From: Sphagnum compactum
Lineage: Eukaryota > Bryophyta > Sphagnopsida > Sphagnales
Assembly: GCA_965153455.1 (NCBI GenBank)
Contig: OZ234494.1
Location: 1,116,001-1,180,000, forward strand
Length of the DNA: 64,000 bases
Direction: 5' to 3'
The notes beneath the pieces were generated by a model. It made no database searches and had not been told where the DNA came from. It was given only the letters and a program-made list of their open reading frames with translations. The translations under genes were made by a program, and so were the position numbers. Each line of letters begins with the position of its first letter. Positions within the stretch are counted from its first letter, which is position 1. Below are positions 49,853 to 61,621 of this stretch, piece by piece.

Positions 49853-50269
49853 ATGGCACCAAAGAAGTCCCCCAAGGTAGTCCAAGAGACCGTGGTGGAA
49901 GAACCCACGCAAGAGTTGGATGTTCCACCCCAAGCCATAATGGGGGATGAACAAAATGTTTCCGAAGGTGAGGAAGACCGTGATAGCCATGAGGACCATG
50001 AAAATGAAGAGGAGCAATCAAATGCGGTGCTCTTCACCCCGGAACAATTGGAAGTCTTACTCAAAATGAATAGGCCCGATTTTAGTGAATTGGTTGAGGC
50101 CCTCAAGGGAGGTTCATCCAAAGGTGTGGAGTTCAAGCCCGCTAGGCCCGGGAACTTTGATGGGGCCCGGGACCGAAAGGTTGTGGATGCTTGGCTTGCG
50201 GAAATGGAAGATTACCTCCATGCCGCCAAGGTTGGTCGGCACTCGGCCGTGGAACTTGCCCAATCCTAA
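49853..50269 (+). pseudogene. gag N-terminal fragment
   Basis: An ATG 49 bp after the LTR opens 138 codons ending at TAA 50267-50269. The protein is acidic and low-complexity at first (GDEQNVSEGEEDRDSHEDHE), then reads RPGNFDGARDRKVVDAWLAE and stops at HSAVELAQS, where gag proteins of this group continue into the capsid core. That core is absent: the next bases resume in the gag tail in another frame. It is thus a truncated gag, probably not a working capsid. Confidence 0.8.
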
Positions 50270-50843
50270 TTGAAGGGGAATGGAGCCGAGGCCAAGAAAC
50301 CTCAAAGGGGAAAAAGCCCAAACAATTCCAAGGCTCAGATTTTAAACCCAAAGGAAATTTTGTCAAGAAATGGGCTCCTTTCAAAGGGAGCCAACCCAAG
50401 GGAAATGCTAGTGGGAAACCCAAAGGAGTGTGCTTCAATTGTAATGAAGTGGGGCATCACTCTAAGGATTGCCCCAAACCCAAATCGGGGAGTGGGGTTT
50501 CTAAGGGACTTCCCACAACTTCATAACCAAGAAAGTGCGAAAAGAATGGAGCTCCCCTTGGAGGAGCTCAAGGCACCCATGGAGGTGCACTTTGCGGATG
50601 GGATTCCCCATCCCACCAAGTTGTGAGCCAAAGATGTGCCCCTCCAATTGGGAAATTGGAGAGGCAAGGTGGACTTTTAGTTTCCACCTTAGGGGGAATG
50701 GAATTCATCACCCGTGACAATGTGCTCATGGAAGGGCACAATAGGCTAGTTAGGATCCCATCCAAGAATGGGATCGCGCGAGTGAAGGCACATGAAGTGC
50801 CTAGTGTGGGTGGGACCACAATCCACTTGATGTTGGGAAATTA
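50270..50843 (+). pseudogene. gag zinc knuckle and protease-like remnants
   Basis: After the deleted capsid core, bases 50290-50526 encode a Lys-rich tail (KPKQFQGSDFKPKGNFVKKW) and a CCHC knuckle at 50431-50472, spaced CX2CX4HX4C (CFNCNEVGHHSKDC). From about 50560 the frames encode a gypsy-type aspartic protease region: MEVHFADG, then VPLQLGNWRGKVDF and finally IARVKAHEVPSVGGTTIHLM. Stops and frame changes separate the pieces, and no pol follows. Confidence 0.8.
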
Positions 50844-51518
50844 AGTTCCAAAAGGAAGTTCAACTTGGGTTGGGCAACCCCCAAGTGATGCAAGTGAGGA
50901 AGTGCTCATGGTCACACAACTTGAAGAAGCAAAAGAAATATAGACCGTGATGAGGACATCACCTTTCTTTTAGGGGGTGGAAAGGTACACAAATGTACCA
51001 CATCAAGTTGTAAGTGAAATAAAGGCTAAGTTTTTGAGCTTCCAAGAGATTGCATCACAAACAAGAGATTGCATCACAAACATAGAGATTGCATCTCAAA
51101 CAAACAAACAAACAAAAAAAAAAAAAAAAAAAAACCACAATAAAAAGGGGTTGTCAAGTGGCATGGGCAAATGGAACTCTCTCGCGTACGCCCAAATCAA
51201 AATCGGACTCCACTTAGAGGCTAGGAGAAATCTTGGTCCCAAAAGAGGAGGTAAGCAAGGTGAGCTTACGGGGACGTGCACATGCCCAACGTGCATCCCA
51301 AAGGGTTGGTTGGTAGTGGCGGCCAACGCGGGGAGTCATGACCCCGTTCACGTACTATAATCGTGTAGCTTGGGACTTAGGCCTTTGCAAAGCCTAAACG
51401 TTGCTTCTCGTACCTTGATAAGCATACCTTTTCGTGAAGGCTTGGTTGTTGTGACCGAGGCGCGAGATGGGGGAAAGGAGTCATGTCAAGTAGCTTGAGT
51501 CAAGAGTAGACTTGTCTC

Positions 51519-51975
51519 GAGTTCCTCATGAAGGAAAGGATGAAAGAGTTCCTCCCGAGTGAGGGGGGGGGTTTAAGAGAAACCCTCCCGGACTTGTCAA
51601 GAGAGTGTTGGAAGCTTGGGGGACGCCCGAGTTAGCTTGAGACAAGGTCCGAGCCGCAAGGTGTCGGCTCGAGTTCCTCATGAAGGAAAGGATGAAAGAG
51701 TTCCTCCCGAGTGAGGGGGGGGGTTTAAGAGAAACCCTCCCGGACTTGTCAAGAGAGTGTTGGAAGCTTGGGGACGCCTAAGTTAGCTTGAGACAAGGTC
51801 CAAGCCGCAAGGTGTCGGCAAATGATGACTCATGAGGGGAAGGATGAAATAGTTCCTCCCGAGTGAGGGAGGGGGTTTAAGAGAAACCTTCCTCGACTTG
51901 TCAAGAGAGTGTTGGAAGCTTGGGGGATGCCCGAGTTAGCTTGAGACAAGGGCCAAGCCGCAAGGTGTCGGCAAG
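51519..51975 (+). repeat. Tandem repeat in the element's 3' non-coding region, about 150-bp unit x3
   Basis: Units begin near 51519, 51671 and 51821. They share gaaaggatgaaagagttcct, a G-run followed by tttaagagaaac and ttgtcaagagagtgttggaa. The third unit is slightly more diverged. Confidence 0.88.
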
Positions 51976-52016
51976 TGATGGCCAAAGATCCAAAAGAAAG
52001 CAAGTGCAATTGTGTG

Positions 52017-52239
52017 GGTGAAAACCCTAAGTGTCAATGAGGACATTGACCTCTTCTTCTAGTGAGGGAGAGTGTCGCAACCCTAGCCTTGGCTCAAGGC
52101 CAAGGCAAGGGGGTTACAAGGTGCAAGCCTAATAGTAGACCCGGGAGTCACATCGCATGCTCCCGGGAGTGCAACCGTGAGAGAGAGAAAACTCTAAGTG
52201 TCAATGAGGACATTGACCTCTTCTTCTAGTGGGGGAGAG
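52017..52239 (+). repeat. Duplicated polypurine tract and LTR start
   Basis: The true polypurine tract agtgggggagag (52228-52239) abuts the 3' LTR. An almost identical segment ending in agtgagggagag lies at 52017-52072 and is followed by about 100 bp of a diverged LTR start (52073-52174). The unit of some 167 bp is tandemly duplicated, giving a decoy polypurine tract plus LTR stub upstream of the working one. Confidence 0.85.
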
Positions 52240-53329
52240 TGTCGCAACCCTAGCCTTTGGCTTGCGACCAAGGCAAGGGGGTTGTGAGGTTGCGGGCCTA
52301 GTAGTAGACCCGGGAGGCACATCACATGCTCCCGGGAGTGCAAGGAGTGCAAAGAGTCCAGAGAGTGTGAGGGAGTGAACCCTCACACTCCCAAGTGAAC
52401 TCCCACGTTGGGAGTTGGTGAGAGTTGGAGTCCCGGAGGGACTCCCGAAATTTCAGAGAGCGTTTTGAGGGGTCAAAACTCCATGGCTTGTTTTGCACTT
52501 TATATCAATGGAAAGCTCTTGAAGTGTAGATGTCCAAAATGGGCTCGCATTGCTCATTTGGACATCTGAAACACAAGTTATGGCCAAAAGAAGGCCCGGG
52601 AGTCGAATTCCCGGGAGTCGTCCAGTTTTGACTCCCGACCACTAAAAGTCGGGAATCGACCCGAAATACTAGGCTGCAGAGGACGTGCCACATATCGTTG
52701 GAAAGCTCTCGACGAGAGCTACAACTTTGCTTCAGACCGCATCGCGATCCGAGGTCTGCTCGCAATGTTATGGGGCTCCAAAGTCGCGGGAGTCCCATTT
52801 GGCGCGATTTCGGGACTCCCACGCGGGAGTCCCGGGAAAAATAGCCATTTGGATGTAGCCTCCGTGGAGAGTCACAGAGTATACTATAAGGGGGGAAGTG
52901 GTTGGCTTCCCCAAGGGGGAAGGTGCTGGCTTCCCCACCAAAGGGAGTGAGGTGGTGGCTTACTCCCGAGCCCGGAGTGTGTGTGTGTTCAAAGTGAGTC
53001 CGAGTTCACCCGTGGCTTGTCCCAACACCAAAAAGGATTCAACATGAGTCCCAAGGGGGAAGGTGATGGCTTCCCCAAGGTCCGGGCCGTGGCTCTTCCT
53101 AGCACCAAAGGTGCTCCAACTTTGGACTAACCACTTGGAGTGGTTAATGGAGGGTCCGTGTGAGTGAGTCAAGCTTGTCAACTCTTCCTAGTCCCATCCC
53201 GGAGCTCCAACACACCCTTCTACCCCTCAAGTGTTGTGAGCTAGGGAGCGGCTCCAAGTTCCAACCGCTTCCGCATTGTCGCATACTTGGACCCTCGAGT
53301 GGGTCCACAAGGAACTTGGGAGCGCGTCA
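52240..53329 (+). repeat. 3' LTR (1090 bp)
   Basis: Same length as the 5' LTR, and identical by eye except for one base near its end. It is followed by the target duplication gacag. Confidence 0.93.
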
Positions 53330-53352
53330 GACAGTCTCTCTGTGCTCTGTAG

Positions 53353-53960
53353 TTGCAACTCCAGAGCTTCAAGCCCATCAACGGGATCCACTGCCATCTA
53401 TGTGCTTTCCGTTTTTACGTGTACGACATGAGCAGGCAAGTGGAGGCGCACCACTACTGCATGCACTACAACCAGGACGTAGTCATCGGTGTCCAGTACA
53501 TCATCTCCGAGAAGCTTTTCGATACTCTGTCTGATGAGGAGAAAAAACTGTGGCACTCCCATGACTACGAAGTCAAGGGTGGGATTCTCTTCATGCCGGG
53601 AGTTCCCAAAGCAATCGAGAGAAAAGAGCTTGAAGAGGTACAAATGTCTAGCATTTGAACCAGCTGAATTTCTTCACAAGTCGTGGAAAAAATCTTCTTC
53701 TGCAGTTGCTGAAAGTTCTCAGACTTCGTTGCAATCCATGATCACCGAGCTTGAACTCAAACTCTCTTTCTCTATTTGTCTCTCTCTGTGGGAGTCTAAA
53801 TTTGGGATATGGTCGATTTCTGTTTTGCTGCTGCAGATAGCCAAAACGTATGGGAAAGTGTTCCATTTTTGGCAGTTTGACAAGGGCGACACTCTTCCAA
53901 TCGGCCCACCATAACTGATGATGGCCATCACTGCTGATAATCGGCTCAGGCTTGCAGCAG
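53353..53960 (+). pseudogene. Oil-body-associated protein (DUF1264) gene remnant
   Basis: Two exons are recognisable. The first, 53353-53637 (acceptor ctctgtag, donor gaagaggta), encodes [17 protein letters not shown], then [12 protein letters not shown] and [20 protein letters not shown] with [12 protein letters not shown]. The second, 53837-53960 (acceptor ctgcag, donor cagcaggtgagt), encodes AKTYGKVFHFWQFDKGDTLP and continues GPP-stop-LMMAITADNRLRLAAG. Proteins of this family associate with seed or spore oil bodies. The first exon lacks about 15 residues usually found after HYNQDV, and the second has TAA where Gln is usual. A young LTR element sits in the upstream intron 18 bp before the acceptor. 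No N-terminal or C-terminal exons were found. It is almost certainly non-functional. Confidence 0.8.
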
Positions 53961-54220
53961 GTGAGTGCGTACCTCCTACTCCTCATCCTCTTATTGATCT
54001 CCTGCTTTTGCTCAACTCCTAGATTCCATTTCAGACAACATGGGTGGTGCTGCAATTGGGTGCAAACTCAGTAGAAACATGAATTCCCAATTGTGGGATT
54101 TTGGGATTTTGGGATTTTGTTTCTTACTTCTACTCTTAAAAAAGTTCTCTCATGCATTTTTTTTGTCGTCTTTGAATTTTCCTTTTCCTATGGTGTCTCT
54201 GTGACAAAAACTTACACAAA

Positions 54221-54250
54221 CCTGTGCATTAGGCACGGGGTTGACACTAG
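54221..54250 (+). mobile_element. Helitron-type 3' terminus, diverged copy
   Basis: cctgtgcattaggcacgggg forms the subterminal hairpin and is followed by ttgacactag, ending in CTAG. This is the same end type as at 61821-61850. The next base is C, not the usual T, and no partner 5' end is recognised, so this may be the decayed end of a separate Helitron. Confidence 0.5.
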
Positions 54251-54509
54251 CACACATTGAAGAAGAGAACGTACAAGGTTGCAGACAAGGATTCAGAACC
54301 TTCTTTAGCTGAGCTTTTAACTCTGCTATGAACTGCAAATGTTGTGCATGAACCAGCTGCAGATAATCAACTTCGAGTGCTTTTGTGTGAAGAACAGAGC
54401 AGACACCTCAGTTCGAATTTTTTAAGTCACTGCAAAGTTTATTCTAATTTTTTTAATCACCAAAAATTATGCATTTGTGAATTCCGGGTTGCTGGATTGT
54501 ACAGGCCAG

Positions 54510-54722
54510 TGGCAGTAAGTTTAGCATCAGCAACTGATTTATTGAGTAAATCCACCAGGTTCCCAGGCCATATCCTACTTAAAGTGAAGGCACATGAAGA
54601 CCATGTAAGCTGGAGGAGTGGACCTTGCTGACCGCAATTTAGGAGCTGATTCAATTTTGTTCTGGGAAGCTACTGGATTTACTAAACTGATCAGTTGCTG
54701 ATGCTAAACTTACTGCCACCCA
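54510..54722. repeat. Long inverted repeat, about 50-bp arms
   Basis: Bases 54510-54562 and 54673-54722 are complementary with few differences, both containing tggcagtaagtttagcatca or its complement. The loop is about 110 bp. No coding content is supported. Confidence 0.75.
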
Positions 54723-54949
54723 TAATTAAGCACTTCTCCTTCATTTCCCGAACTGTTGTTTCTGCAATCTTTGGATTGGGAAATTTGACCAAGGCCTCCA
54801 CTGTCCACCCAAATGCCTTGCCAACATGGGAGTCACTGAAAGCATACAATACCTATACAACATAGCACAAAGTCCATTTTTTCTTATGAATATTTTTGAT
54901 TGAGAAGGTGGGGAAAGGTGGTAGTGGCAACTTACAAGAATGGAAGTGC

Positions 54950-56800
54950 CTATAAGAGGGTGGTACACCTGTGCATTATGCACGGGGCTCACACAGTTAA
55001 ACATGAAACAAAAAAGGGAAATACAGTAAAATAATATTTAAAAACGTTTAAAAAATAGATGACAAAAAATAAGAAACAAAACAGAGAGCAAAAAAAGAGA
55101 AAAAAAACCATACTTGAAAAAAAAATGAGGTTTGTCTTCTTTTCCAAACTTCAAAGCTGCATCTAATCAAACAAAAATAATTTTTTTTTAAAATTATTTT
55201 AATTACAAAACATATTAGAAAAACTACATTTAAAAGGAAAATGAAATAGAAACTAAATAAATAAATAAACGCATAAAATAGAAAAAAATGAACATAGACA
55301 AAATAAGAATAGAAAAAATTAAAACATGAAGCAAACATTTGTAATAAATTTTTAAATGTCTAATTTTATTTAAGTTTTTTTTTTTTGTGTTTCAAGCATG
55401 GTTTTGCATTCATTAAACTTGATTGAGTGAGTTTAGTCTTTTCATTATTTATTTTTCTTATATGTATATAAGAGGGTGGTACACCTGTGCATTATGCACG
55501 GGGCTCACACTTTTGTCTGAAGAACAGAGCAGACACCTCAGTTCGAATTTTTTAAGTCACTACAAAGTTCATTCTAATTTTTTTAATAATCACCAAAAAT
55601 TTGAGAAAAAAATTCAATTTTTTATATAAAAATGGCCAGATTCTATACTATACATGGTTCAAGTAAGTATTACACAATAGGATACACACATCTGTGCATT
55701 ATGCACCGGGCTCAAACTATTTCCGACATTACAAAACAGAGAGCAAAAGAAGAGAAAAAAAAACCATACTTGAAAAAAAATGAGGTTTGTTTTCTTTTTC
55801 CAAACTTCAAACCTGCATCTAATTACCGGACTTGTGTTGGGTGAAGCGTCACCAACAGATTTTGGGCCAGAAGCACAAGCATAACCTGCATCTATTACCG
55901 GACGGACATTTGACATTCCACCCTTCGACTTGACGTCCTCCTTAGATGGTTCCGGCTACACTGTTCCGGCTTGGATCCGTCGCTCTTGGGTGAGTCCTGC
56001 CTTAGTAGCTCTTTAATTTAGAACTCTTCTTAAACACTTAAAGATGAAACAACAAAGGGAAATACAGTAAAATAATCATTAAAAAAAATTTAAAAAATAG
56101 ATGACAAAAAATAAGAAACAAAACAGAGAGCAAAATAAGAGAAAAAAAAACCATACTTGAAAAAAAAATGAGGTTTGTTTTCTTTTTCCAAACTTCAAAC
56201 CTGCATCTAATACCGGACGGACATTTGACATTCCACCCTTCGACTTGATGTCCTCCTCAGACGGTTCCGGCTTGGATCCGTCGCTCTTGGGTGAGTCCTC
56301 CCTTAGTAGCTCTTTAATTTAGAACTCTTTTTAAACAGTTAAACATGAAACAAAAAAGGGAAATACAGTAAAATAATACTTTAAAACGTTTAAAAAATAG
56401 ATGACAAAAAATAAGAAACAAAATAGAGAGCAAAAAAAGAGAAAAAAAACCATACTTGAAAGAAAAATGAAGTTTGTCTTCTTTTTCCAAACTTCAAAGC
56501 TGCATCTAATCAAACAAAAATAAATTTTTTTAAAAATTATTTTAACTACAAAACATATTAGAAAAACTACATTTAAAAGAAAAATGAAATATAAACTAAA
56601 TAAATAAACGCATAAAATAGAAAAAAAATGAACATAGACAAAATAAGAATAGAAAAAATTAAAACATGAAGCAAACATTTATAATAAATTTTTAAATGTC
56701 TAATTTTATTTTAGTTGTTTTTTTTAGTGTTTCAAGCATGGTTTTGCATTCATTAAACTTGATTGAGTGAGTTTAGTCTTTTCATTATTTATTTTTTTTA
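54950..56800. repeat. Cluster of tandem and nested repeats upstream of the Helitron gene
   Basis: 54994-55455 and 56336-56800 are near-identical modules of about 460 bp that start with catgaaacaaaaaagggaaa. 56044-56210 is a third, partial module. Between them a unit containing accggacggacatttgacat and ttggatccgtcgctcttggg is duplicated (55892-56040 and 56211-56335). Hairpin ends cctgtgcattatgca+cgggg occur at about 54970, 55490 and (cac-cggg variant) 55692. The cluster looks like nested or rolling-circle-duplicated Helitron flanks. Confidence 0.75.
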
Positions 56801-56870
56801 TATGTATACTATGTTCTGTTTTGTTCAAATTATCAAGTTTTGCTCCAATTAATTTTGACAAGAAAACAAA

Positions 56871-59800
56871 ATGAACAATCAAATGTGCAGGAGGAACCCC
56901 CCGCCCCAAGATGCTCGAATTGTTTGGAGACGGAGATGCGTAAGCTCAAGGCACGTCAGAATCTGCACATGAACGTCGCAATCGCCTACAGAGAAATCGG
57001 CGTGCTAAGCAACGTGAACAACCTTCTCTTCGCAATGATGCGTTACAATTGTTTAGAGACGAAGATGCGTCAGCTGAAGGCACGTCAGAATTTGCACATG
57101 AACGTCGCAATCGCCTATGGAGAGAAAGTCGTGCTAAGCAACGTGAACACCCTTCTCTTCGCAATGATGCGTTACAATTGTTTGGAGACGAAGATGCGTC
57201 AGCCCCGGGACGATGCGATTGTGGAGAAATGGACACAATATGTGGATTCTGCAGTGCGAAAATGTGGATCAAAGAACGATCGGCAAAGTCGAACAACCAC
57301 CCACAATTTTCTCTGTGTTGCGAGAATGGCAAAGTTCTGTTGTCGAATCTTCCTGCAACACCGCAAGAGCAGGAAGTTCTTTTAACCAGCAAAGAGAGCA
57401 GTGCCGTCAAATTTCGAGATCAGATTCGCATGTACAATTCGGTGTTGGCATTCACTTCGCTCGGTGCCAAAGTTGATGAGTCGGTAACAGGAGGGCTTGG
57501 ACCGTACTCCTTTCGCATTCAAGGTGAACTTTATCACAAAATCGGATCCCTATGTCCTGCTGAAGGACAACGGCCACAGTTTGCACAGCTGTACATTCAT
57601 GATACGAAATGCGAACATCAAAACCGGCATGCTGTTATGCCCTCGCTTGATCCAACGACGTTGGATTGGTTGTTGACCATGATGTACAATATCAATCCCT
57701 ATGTCGAAGTGTTCAAAATGGCAAGGGATATGATGGCAACAGAAGGTGCTCCCATGGATCTGAAATTGCGTCTCATTGCCTCTCGAACAAAGGATGCTCG
57801 CCGATACAATGTGCCGACGGCTGATGAAGTCGCTGCATTGATGATAGGAGATGGTTCTGAGGTTGTAGACAAACGTGACGTCGTCCTTGCTCAACAAGCT
57901 GGCCCGTTTCAGCGCATTTCTGAACTACATGTCGGATACATGGCTCTACATTATCCGTTGTTATTTCCTTACGGTGAAGATGGATGGCATCCAAATATTC
58001 TGGTCAATGTTGTTGTTGCTGATGCAGATTTGGATGAAGACCATGCGAGAGAATCTGAGCTTCAAAGAAAACATTGCAACGTGACAATGGCGGAATTTTA
58101 CGGTTATCGACTTCAACATCGAGACACCGATGGCATTGCGTTGCTTCGGGGTGGCCGATTACGGCAACAATACATTGTGGATGCTTATGCGGGTATCGAA
58201 CAAAATCGCTTGAAGTACCTGCGCCTGAATCAAAAAAAACTTCGTGCGGATCTTTATCAAAGCCTTCAAGACGCCATCGCTGCAAGTGACAATAACGCTG
58301 TTGCCATCGGACAGAGGATCATTCTGCCATCTTCTTTCACAGTAGGTCCACGTCACATGGTTCAGAATTATCAAGATGCTATGGCAATCTGCAGATGGGC
58401 CGGATGTCCGAATGCATTTGTTACATTCACTTGCAATCCTCAGTGGCTTGAAATCAAGAGAGCGTTGCTGTTCAGACAACAACCTCAGGATCGACCGGAT
58501 TTGGTAACCCGAGTGTTCAAAATCAAGCTGAACGAGTTGATCAATGACATTCACAAGAACCATATTTTGGGACGCACGATTACGGGAATCTATGTTGTTG
58601 AGTTTCAAAAGCGTGGGCTACCGCATGCACACATTCTCATCTTCTTTACCGAAAACTGCAAGCCACACACGGTCGAGGATGTAGACCGCATGATCAGTGC
58701 TGAACTTCCGAATTCAGAAACAAACAAGTTGGCCCACGAGACAATTGCCAGATGCACGATGCATGGTCCATGTGGAGCTGCGTTTCCAAATGCCCCGTGC
58801 ATGGAAGAAGGCAAATGCAAAAAACAATATCCACGCAAGTTCCAATCCGAAACGATGACGGATGTAAACGGATACCCTATTTATCGGCGTAGAGATACGG
58901 GGCACACAGTTGTGGTTCATGGCATTGAATTGGATAATCGTTGGGTGGTACCGCACAATGTCTATTTATCGACCAAATACGATGCGCACATCAACGTTGA
59001 GGTCTGCAACAATATTCGTGCAGTCAAGTATCTATTCAAGTACGTATATAAAGGACATGATCGTGCGACTGTTGAGATCTCGCGCCAGAGCGACAATGCC
59101 ACCGAAGGGAATGTGGTCGATATTGATGAAATTAAAAAATATCTCGACTGTCGATATGTATCTGCATCGGAAGCAGCGTGGCGCATCTTCAAGTTTGATA
59201 TGCATGAACGGTTTCCTACCGTCGAGCGTCTGCAATACCATTTGCCCAATCAGCAAATGGTGTTGTTTGGCGATGTTGATGATGTGGAGGAAGTGGCAAC
59301 ACGGTCAGCCATTTCCAGAACGATGCTCACAGAATTGTTCAAAACAAATCAAGAATTGGAAGTTGCACGAAGCCTTACGTTCGATCAATTCCCTCAGCAA
59401 TGGGTGTGGAATCGGAAGTTGAAGCGATGGACACTGCACAAAAGAGGCTTTGCCATTGGTCGCATGTATTATGCACATCCGACATCGGGTGAACGTTACT
59501 ATTTGCGAATGTTGCTGAACTGCGTCAAAGGTGCCACATCCTACAAACATTTGCGGACAGTGGATGGTAGAGTGCACGACACATTCAAAGATGCATGCAT
59601 TGCGATGGGTTTGCTTGCAGACGACAATGAATGGGATCAAGCCTTGGAAGAAGCCGATGTTTGGGCCTCAGGACGACAGCTGCGTGACATGTTTGCCTCC
59701 ATGTTGATGTTTTGTGAGGTCACGAATCCCAGACAACTATGGGATGCACATTGGGAGTCTTTGAGCGATGACATTGAAGCAATGACACGCTGCGAGCGTG

Positions 59801-61472
59801 CTGATCCAACTGTTACGCTTCCTGAGGATGCGTTAAAGGATCGTGCATTGTATGAGATCGATCAAGTTCTCATGCGCAATGGACACCGCCTGGAAGATTT
59901 TCCAACGCTTCCGAAGTTAATTACATCCCTTCTGTTCATGGAGGAAACCGATTGGTCCGAGAAGAACTGGCTTATGATCAGCATTCATTGACCACAGATG
60001 CGGACAATGCAGAAGATAGGCTCAATGATGATCAACGCAACACATACGAAACTATTTTGAATGCCGTGACAAACAAAGAGGGCAAACTATTCTTTGTGTA
60101 TGGCAGTGGTGGAACCGGTAAAACATTTGTCTGGACAACACTTCTATCCCGTTTATGAGGGCAAGGCAAAATCGTGCTTATAATTGCTTCATCAGGAATT
60201 GCATCTTTGTTGTTTCCGGGCGGCAGAACCGCCCATTCAAGATTCAAGATTCCGATTGATTTGCACGATGAGTCAACTTGCAACATCACACAACAGATGA
60301 AAGTGGCCGAGTTGGTGCGTAAAACTGATCTAATCATTTGGGATGAAGCACCGATGATGCATCGCCGAGCTTTCGAAGCTGTTGATTGCACGTTGCGTGA
60401 TTTGATGCAATTGGATGACACACAAGCAACCGAGAAAATCTTTGGTGGGAAAACCGTGGTCCTTGGTGGGGATTTTCGACAGATCTTGCCTGTGGTTCCC
60501 AAGGGAGGACGAGAAGACATTGTCAGTGCTTCGTTGCCTCGATCGCATCTTTGGCAGCATGTTATAATTCTTTGTCTTCATGTCAACATGCGAGTCATGG
60601 CAAGCAATTCTGAAGAGCAGCGAGAGTTTGCCAAATGGGTGTTGGATGTTGGAGACGGTAATCTTCCCACGATTACAGGAGAAGAAGGTGTCGATCCAGA
60701 TTGGATCAAGATTCCATCCCATATGAGGCTGCCAACAGAAGATTGCAGCTTAAGAGGATTAATCCGAACCATCTATCCGGATCACCAATGCCACTCTGGA
60801 GATGCCATGTATCTCATGCAACGCAGCATTCTAGCCCCCAAAAATACTGACATTGATGAAGTCAACAATGCAATTTTAGAATCACTATCTGAAGAATCGC
60901 ACACGTACCTGAGCGCAAATTCTTTGATTCCAACAGAAGAAGGTGCAAGTGTTGCTGCAGGAGTTTCAATGGATTCATTGTATCCGGTGGAATTTCTAAA
61001 CACTTTGCGATTCAGCGGTATCGCAAATCATGAGCTGCAACTCAAAGTGGGCGTGCCAATTCTTTTGTTGCGCAATCTCAATCAATCAATAGGATTGTGC
61101 AATGGTACCAGGTTGATTATCAAGAGATTGGGTCAGCGTGTCATTGAAGCGGAGATCATCACAGGGAACAATGTCGACAAACGTGTGTTCATACCCCGCA
61201 TCATCATGTCCCCCTCCGGGATTGATTGGCCATTTGTTTTACGTCGTCGTCAATTTCCTATTTGAGTGGCATTTGCGATCACAATCAACAAGAGTCAAGG
61301 TCAGACATTCAACAACGTTGGGGTGTATTTGCCGTCTCCGGTCTATTCCCATGGTCAGTTCTATGTTGCTATTTCACGGGTCACAAGTAGTGCAAACATC
61401 AAGATTTTCAATGGCCAGGGTCCCGATGGATACATGCGAAATGTCGTATATAAAGAGGTTTTGGAAATGTAG
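56871..61472 (+). pseudogene. Helitron Rep-helicase (RepHel) gene, decayed
   Basis: 57049-59991 (open for 980 codons) carries a Helitron-like N-terminal domain (PYSFRIQGELYHKIGSLCPA) and the rolling-circle Rep motifs: FVTFTCNPQW at about residue 457, the two-His GLPHAHILIF at about 524 and the tyrosine motif KYLFKYVYKG at about 660. 59952-61472 carries a Pif1-family helicase: Walker A GSGGTGKT (60102-60125), DLIIWDEAPM (60327-60356), GGDFRQILPVV and the C-terminal [14 protein letters not shown]. Breaks are a frameshift near 59940, TGA at 60156-60158 and TGA at 61263-61265. A further stop lies in the first N-terminal repeat at about 56940. Rep-helicases nick, unwind and copy the element by rolling circle in the nucleus. 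The lesions are few, so death was recent. Confidence 0.9.
56919..57215 (+). repeat. 129-bp in-frame tandem repeat at the RepHel N-terminus (2.3 copies)
   Basis: The string attgttt(g/a)gagacg begins at 56919, 57048 and 57177, exactly 129 bp (43 codons) apart. In the RepHel frame each unit encodes an acidic start (FGDEDAS) and a basic tail (HERRNRL, RAKQREHPSLRND). The first unit carries a TAA where the second has TCA. Confidence 0.85.
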
Positions 61473-61621
61473 TTGGTAGGTCTAATTTTGTAATATGTAT
61501 CGTCAAATGCACAGGCAAAAATGGATTCATACTAGATTTTTTATTTAAAATAAACAAATTAACTGCGACACCAATATCATTGAGCATCATTTTGTGATAT
61601 GTACCGTCAAATACACACACA

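Larger units (their letters stand above)
48714..53329 (+). mobile_element. Complete, young, internally deleted LTR retrotransposon (Ty3/gypsy-type)
   Basis: Two 1090-bp LTRs beginning TGTCGC and ending GTCA enclose 2436 bp. The 5-bp target duplication GACAG flanks it (48709-48713 and 53330-53334). A primer-binding site and polypurine tract are in place. The interior holds a partial gag, a zinc knuckle and protease-like remnants, but no reverse transcriptase, RNase H or integrase. The long pol region is gone. By eye I found one base difference between the LTRs (attgccgca against attgtcgca), so insertion is very recent. It must therefore have been mobilised by enzymes from another element. It lies 18 bp upstream of an exon of an oil-body-associated protein gene remnant. 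Confidence 0.93.

Noticed and set aside
54344-54400. A second copy of the oil-body protein exon end (reading PAADNQLRVLL)
   Set aside because: The similarity covers only about ten residues without a splice donor or neighbouring homology, so chance is as likely as duplication.
56840-57385. ORF in an alternative frame over the RepHel N-terminal repeats
   Set aside because: It is open only because the 129-bp unit has no stop in that frame. The RepHel frame carries the conserved domains.
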